Assembly: GCA_039989855.1 (NCBI GenBank)
Contig: JBDXGZ010000001.1
Coordinates: 124,001 to 188,000 of the forward strand
Direction of reading: 5' to 3'
Source of the DNA: CALFVT01 sp039989855
Lineage (GTDB): Bacteria > Pseudomonadota > Alphaproteobacteria > Caulobacterales > Maricaulaceae
DNA: 64,000 nt
The notes under the pieces were generated by a model. It had not been told where the DNA came from. It saw nothing but the letters and a program-made list of their open reading frames with translations, and searched no databases. A program made the translations under genes and the position numbers. Positions 60,852 to 64,000 of this stretch are shown here, piece by piece. The number at the start of each line of letters is the position of its first letter. Position 1 is the stretch's first letter.

Positions 60852-62005
60852 CCCTGTCTGTTTTCATCGTTGCGATTGAAAACTCTGGCGATCAACTTGG
60901 GGCGGGCCTTGTAAACTCACTTCGTCAGCAACGTCCTGATATAAATCTATCGGGCATTGGTGGCCCCGCCTTAAAGCAGGCAGGTGTGCCAAGTGATTTT
61001 GATATTTCTCGCCTGTCCATCTTAGGCTTTACTGAGGGGATTAAAGTTTACCCTCATATTATAGAGCGTGTGAAAACGGCCTCTAAAATCATTATTGAAG
61101 CAAAGCCTGATGTTGTTGTTCTGATTGATAGTTGGGGTTTTATGGTGCGTCTCGCGAAACGGTTAAAGGCTGAGGGTTTTAAGGGTAAGATCGTTAAATA
61201 TGCTGCGCCACAAGTTTGGGCGATGCGCTCAGGTCGAGCGGCTATTCTCGCGCGGCATGTGGATTATTTGCTCAGTATACAGCCGATGGATAAGCTTTAT
61301 TTCGACGCGGTGAATCTACCTAATGATTATGTCGGCAACCCAATGTTTGACGAAGATCATAGCGGCGGCGACGGTGCGGCGTTGAGGAAAGAATTTAATA
61401 TTCCCGCTGATGCCCCCGTTGTCGGTATATTCTTCGGTAGCCGCTTATCAGAACTTCAAACGCTGGCAACGCCGTTTGCTGAAGCTATCGACGCCATATT
61501 ATCCGTGCGTCCTGATTGCCGCTTCGTTGCGCCTATGGCGGCCTCGATAGATGAAGATATACTGGCGGCAGCAGGAACTGACCTTCGCCTGCAAAATGTG
61601 ATTTTGCTGCCAGAAGAGCGAAAGCAGGACATATTCTCGGCGGCTGACGCTGCCCTCGCGTGTTCGGGGACTGTGACAACGCAACTGGCGACGGTCGGCG
61701 TACCAACGGTTGTGGCGTATAAATTGTCAGCGGTTACATATTTCTTTGCAAAACGACTATTCAAGCCTAACTATATTTCGCTAGTCAATATTGCTGCTGA
61801 TAAAGCCTTGATGCCTGAATTCATCCAAGGCGCTGTGACAGGGCAGCTTTTGTCAGACGCTATTATAAAGCGCCTCGATGACCCAAATTTACACCGCCGT
61901 GAGAGCCAAGCGCTCTTAGAGCAAACAGCACGGATGACGCAAAATAAAAACGGCCCTGCATCACACAGAGCCGCTGAAAAGCTATTAGAATTTTTAAACG
62001 CTTAG
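60848..62005 (+). CDS. lpxB: lipid-A-disaccharide synthase LpxB
   Basis: GT19 glycosyltransferase joining lipid X with UDP-diacylglucosamine (385 residues). Visible segments are NSGDQLGAGLVNSLRQQRPDINLSGIGGPALKQAGV, the conserved PQVWAMRSGRA, DYVGNPMFDE, and the C-terminal ALACSGTVTTQLATVGVPTVVAYKLS. It ends the plus-strand envelope operon and is convergent with gltA 13 bases away, with no convincing terminator between. Confidence 0.95.
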   Translation: MTLSVFIVAIENSGDQLGAGLVNSLRQQRPDINLSGIGGPALKQAGVPSDFDISRLSILGFTEGIKVYPHIIERVKTASKIIIEAKPDVVVLIDSWGFMVRLAKRLKAEGFKGKIVKYAAPQVWAMRSGRAAILARHVDYLLSIQPMDKLYFDAVNLPNDYVGNPMFDEDHSGGDGAALRKEFNIPADAPVVGIFFGSRLSELQTLATPFAEAIDAILSVRPDCRFVAPMAASIDEDILAAAGTDLRLQNVILLPEERKQDIFSAADAALACSGTVTTQLATVGVPTVVAYKLSAVTYFFAKRLFKPNYISLVNIAADKALMPEFIQGAVTGQLLSDAIIKRLDDPNLHRRESQALLEQTARMTQNKNGPASHRAAEKLLEFLNA

Positions 62006-62018
62006 GGGCGTTGTAATT

Positions 62019-63320
62019 CTATCGTTTGTTCATAGGAACAAAGTCGCGTGCGACTTCACCGGTATAAAGTTGACGCGGACGACCGATACGCTGACTGCTA
62101 TCTTCCATCATTTCATTCCACTGTGAAATCCAACCAACAGTCCGTGCGAGTGCAAAGAGAACCGTAAACATAGAGGTCGGGAAGCCAAGGGCGCTAAGAA
62201 CGATACCAGAATAGAAATCAACATTCGGGTAAAGCTTCTTGGAGATGAAATATTCATCTTCAAGGGCAATGCGCTCAAGCTCTTTAGCAACGTCCAAAAT
62301 TGGGTTACTAATGCCAAGCTCTTCAAGAAGCTCATGAGACGCTTTTTGCATAACGCGTGAGCGCGGGTCGAAGTTTTTATAAACGCGGTGACCAAAGCCC
62401 ATAAGACGGAACGGATCAGACTTATCTTTCGCACGTGCGATAAATTCAGGGATTCGGTCAACGGTTCCAATCTCTTGAAGCATGTTCAAGCAGGCTTCGT
62501 TGGCTCCGCCGTGGCTTGGTCCCCAAAGACAGGCGATACCCGCTGCTATACACGCGTAAGGGTTCGCGCCAGATGAGCCCGCAAGGCGTACAGTTGATGT
62601 TGACGCATTTTGCTCATGGTCAGCATGAAGAATAAAAATCTTATTCATTGTTTTGGCAATGACAGGATTAACTTCATAATCTTCCGCAGGAACAGCAAAA
62701 CACATCTTTAAGAAGTTTTCCGCGTAGTTCAGATCATTACTTGGGTGCACGGCAGGTTGACCGACAGAATATTTATAAGCACGGGCACAGATGGTAGGCA
62801 TCTTCGCAATCAAACGCATCATCGCGAGGTCGCGCGCTTCGTTTTCAGCAATATCTGTTTCGTCATGATAGAAGGCAGATAGCGCACCTGTTGTGCCGCA
62901 GATCATCGCCATAGGGTGAGCATCTCGACGGAAGCCATGAAAGAAGCTTTCTATTTGCTCATGAAGCATTGTGTGAGATGTAATTTCATCGTCAAACTTT
63001 TCAAATTGCTCTTTATTTGGGAGCTCACCATTCATCATAAGATAAGCGATTTCCATAAAATCACAATTTTCAGCCAAATCTTCGATAGAATAACCACGGT
63101 GCAAGAGTTGACCTTCGCCGCCGCTAATAAAGGTAATTTGCGATTCCGTTGAACATGTTGATGTAAAACCAGGGTCGAATGTGAAGTGGCCTGTATGTTT
63201 ATGAAGTGCGCGAACATCAATCGCAGGCGCGCCCATGGAGCCAGAATAAATGGGGAGTTCGTAGTTATCATCACCGATTGTGAGTTTGGCCGTGCCTGTG
63301 TTTTTTATCTTATTTTCCAT
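62019..63320 (-). CDS. gltA: citrate synthase
   Basis: Condenses acetyl-CoA and oxaloacetate in the TCA cycle (433 residues, the large allosteric bacterial type with an N-terminal beta domain). Active-site segments are LHADHEQNASTSTVRLAGS, WGPSHGGANEA, MGFGHRVYKNFDPRS and NVDFYSGIVL. It lies 17 bases downstream of gltX on the minus strand, so the two are likely co-transcribed. Confidence 0.96.
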   Translation of the reverse strand: MENKIKNTGTAKLTIGDDNYELPIYSGSMGAPAIDVRALHKHTGHFTFDPGFTSTCSTESQITFISGGEGQLLHRGYSIEDLAENCDFMEIAYLMMNGELPNKEQFEKFDDEITSHTMLHEQIESFFHGFRRDAHPMAMICGTTGALSAFYHDETDIAENEARDLAMMRLIAKMPTICARAYKYSVGQPAVHPSNDLNYAENFLKMCFAVPAEDYEVNPVIAKTMNKIFILHADHEQNASTSTVRLAGSSGANPYACIAAGIACLWGPSHGGANEACLNMLQEIGTVDRIPEFIARAKDKSDPFRLMGFGHRVYKNFDPRSRVMQKASHELLEELGISNPILDVAKELERIALEDEYFISKKLYPNVDFYSGIVLSALGFPTSMFTVLFALARTVGWISQWNEMMEDSSQRIGRPRQLYTGEVARDFVPMNKR

Positions 63321-63337
63321 TGCAATACCTTTGCTAA

Positions 63338-64000
63338 TTAACCTGTCTGGACTGTGATAACATCGCCTAATCGACCCAATGCTTCGTCTTTGCCTAGAAG
63401 AGCAAATACAAGCGCCAAGTCAGGCGACGGAGAACCGGCAGTAAGTGCGGCGCGAGCGGGTTGGCCGATTTTACCAAAGCCAATCTCATGTTCCGCGACG
63501 AAATCTGTAATCTCTCTCAAAAGATTATCTTCTGTCCATGCCGTGCCTTCTAATGATTTTAGTCGATTTGTCAAAGACTCAAGAAGGGGTAACCTATCTG
63601 CTTTGAGAGATTTTTTGGTTTTTCCCGTAATCGACAAAGGTCTTTGAGCCAATAAATAAGCTGCTTGCTCGACAATTTGTTTGAGTGTGCTCGAGCGAGG
63701 TTTTAAGGACGGCATAGCGGCAAGAAGCTTAGCGTTGAGCGTTTCAGATATCGAGCCATGCACTGCTTCGATGAAAGGGAGGACTAAACTTAAAAGCTCC
63801 GCATCATCCATTTCAAGGATGTGTTGGCCGTTAATATAATCCATTTTGTCAAAATCAAGACGCGCGGCAGCGGAATTGATACCCTTTAGATCAAAAGCTT
63901 CCGTAGCTGTCTGGCCAAGATAAACATCTTGATCCCCTTTCGACCAGCCAAGCTTTAGAAGGTAATTACGGAGCCCGTCAGGCAAGTAACCCATCTCCTT
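63338..64000 (-). CDS. gltX: glutamyl-tRNA synthetase, C-terminal part
   Basis: The 3' part of gltX, running off the window. The first visible residues, KEMGYLPDGLRNYLLKLGWSKGD, are the segment that normally follows the KLSKR motif. The rest is the helical anticodon-binding domain, with FDLKGINSAAARLDFDKMDYINGQHI. An ATG at 63994 with AAGGAG before it looks like a start but is internal to the conserved domain. At least 220 residues are visible; the HIGH and KMSKS motifs lie outside. Confidence 0.92.
   Translation of the reverse strand, partial: KEMGYLPDGLRNYLLKLGWSKGDQDVYLGQTATEAFDLKGINSAAARLDFDKMDYINGQHILEMDDAELLSLVLPFIEAVHGSISETLNAKLLAAMPSLKPRSSTLKQIVEQAAYLLAQRPLSITGKTKKSLKADRLPLLESLTNRLKSLEGTAWTEDNLLREITDFVAEHEIGFGKIGQPARAALTAGSPSPDLALVFALLGKDEALGRLGDVITVQTG

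Noticed and set aside
63994..64000. ATG at 63994 with AAGGAG directly upstream, apparently a gene start
   Set aside because: The encoded residues continue a conserved internal GltX segment (EMGYLPDGLRNYL), and the frame stays open to the window edge, so the gene is cut by the window rather than starting here.
1..64000. Search for CRISPR arrays, insertion sequences, integrases, tRNA and rRNA genes
   Set aside because: No spaced direct repeats, transposase or integrase motifs, or cloverleaf-like segments were seen in the intergenic regions.

Overview
The window reads as a chromosomal segment of a marine-type alphaproteobacterium. The most likely placement is the Caulobacterales/Hyphomonadales/Maricaulales side (Robiginitomaculum/Hellea-like). 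This is inferred from the cytochrome bc1 operon, the 14-gene nuo operon with a C-terminally extended NuoE, the short alphaproteobacterial ProRS, the block rseP-bamA-skp-lpxD-fabZ-lpxA-lpxI-lpxB-gltA-gltX, GANTC sites, and SOS boxes of the alphaproteobacterial direct-repeat type (GAAC-N7-GAAC). No species can be named from the sequence alone. There are no rRNA or tRNA genes, insertion sequences, integrases or CRISPR arrays.

Layout. 1-2959: start of trmL (minus strand, cut by the window edge) divergent from petABC, with a rho-independent terminator. 3042-9155: plus-strand housekeeping and accessory genes (mtnP, a GST, an exported trypsin-like protease, apt, a MOSC protein, a Tat/lipoprotein DUF885 peptidase, a GNAT). 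9170-13571: minus-strand group (glycerophosphodiester phosphodiesterase, two tandem DM13 proteins, a large zinc-metalloprotease lipoprotein). 13572-14019: the only long gene-free stretch, a structured leader for nuo. 14020-29016: nuoA-N, with one extra small membrane ORF between nuoF and nuoG. 29039-32960: birA, coaX, rnj, mce and a DUF1467 gene. 33116-39354: a DNA-repair block. 39625-46683: proS-lolC-lolD, then an SOS-box-controlled 30-residue membrane peptide (SidA-like) and dnaE. 46913-53289: rpsB-tsf-pyrH-frr-uppS-cdsA-dxr. 53332-62005: rseP-bamA-skp-lpxD-fabZ-lpxA-lpxI-lpxB. 62019-64000: gltA and the 3' part of gltX, minus strand.

How the genes work together. Complex I (nuo) and complex III (pet) form the core respiratory chain. 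The translation, isoprenoid, phospholipid, BAM and lipid A genes form the usual alphaproteobacterial envelope-biogenesis superoperon. The most interesting part is 33-43 kb. There, a light-dependent repair cluster (antenna-less photolyase-like protein, TIGR03643 protein, Fe-S (6-4)-type photolyase, flavin reductase, DUF2256 protein) lies tail-to-tail with a FAN1-type nuclease fused to a DnaQ-type exonuclease. The block sits between DUF1467 and proS, which I recall as neighbours in many alphaproteobacteria. The nuclease gene and the 30-residue peptide upstream of dnaE each carry a good SOS box, and these are the only two I found in the intergenic DNA of the window.

Other oddities are a ribosomal protein S2 fused to a DUF2853-like domain, a uppS gene without a usable ATG/GTG/TTG start, and a DM13 pair in which one copy has lost the conserved cysteine.
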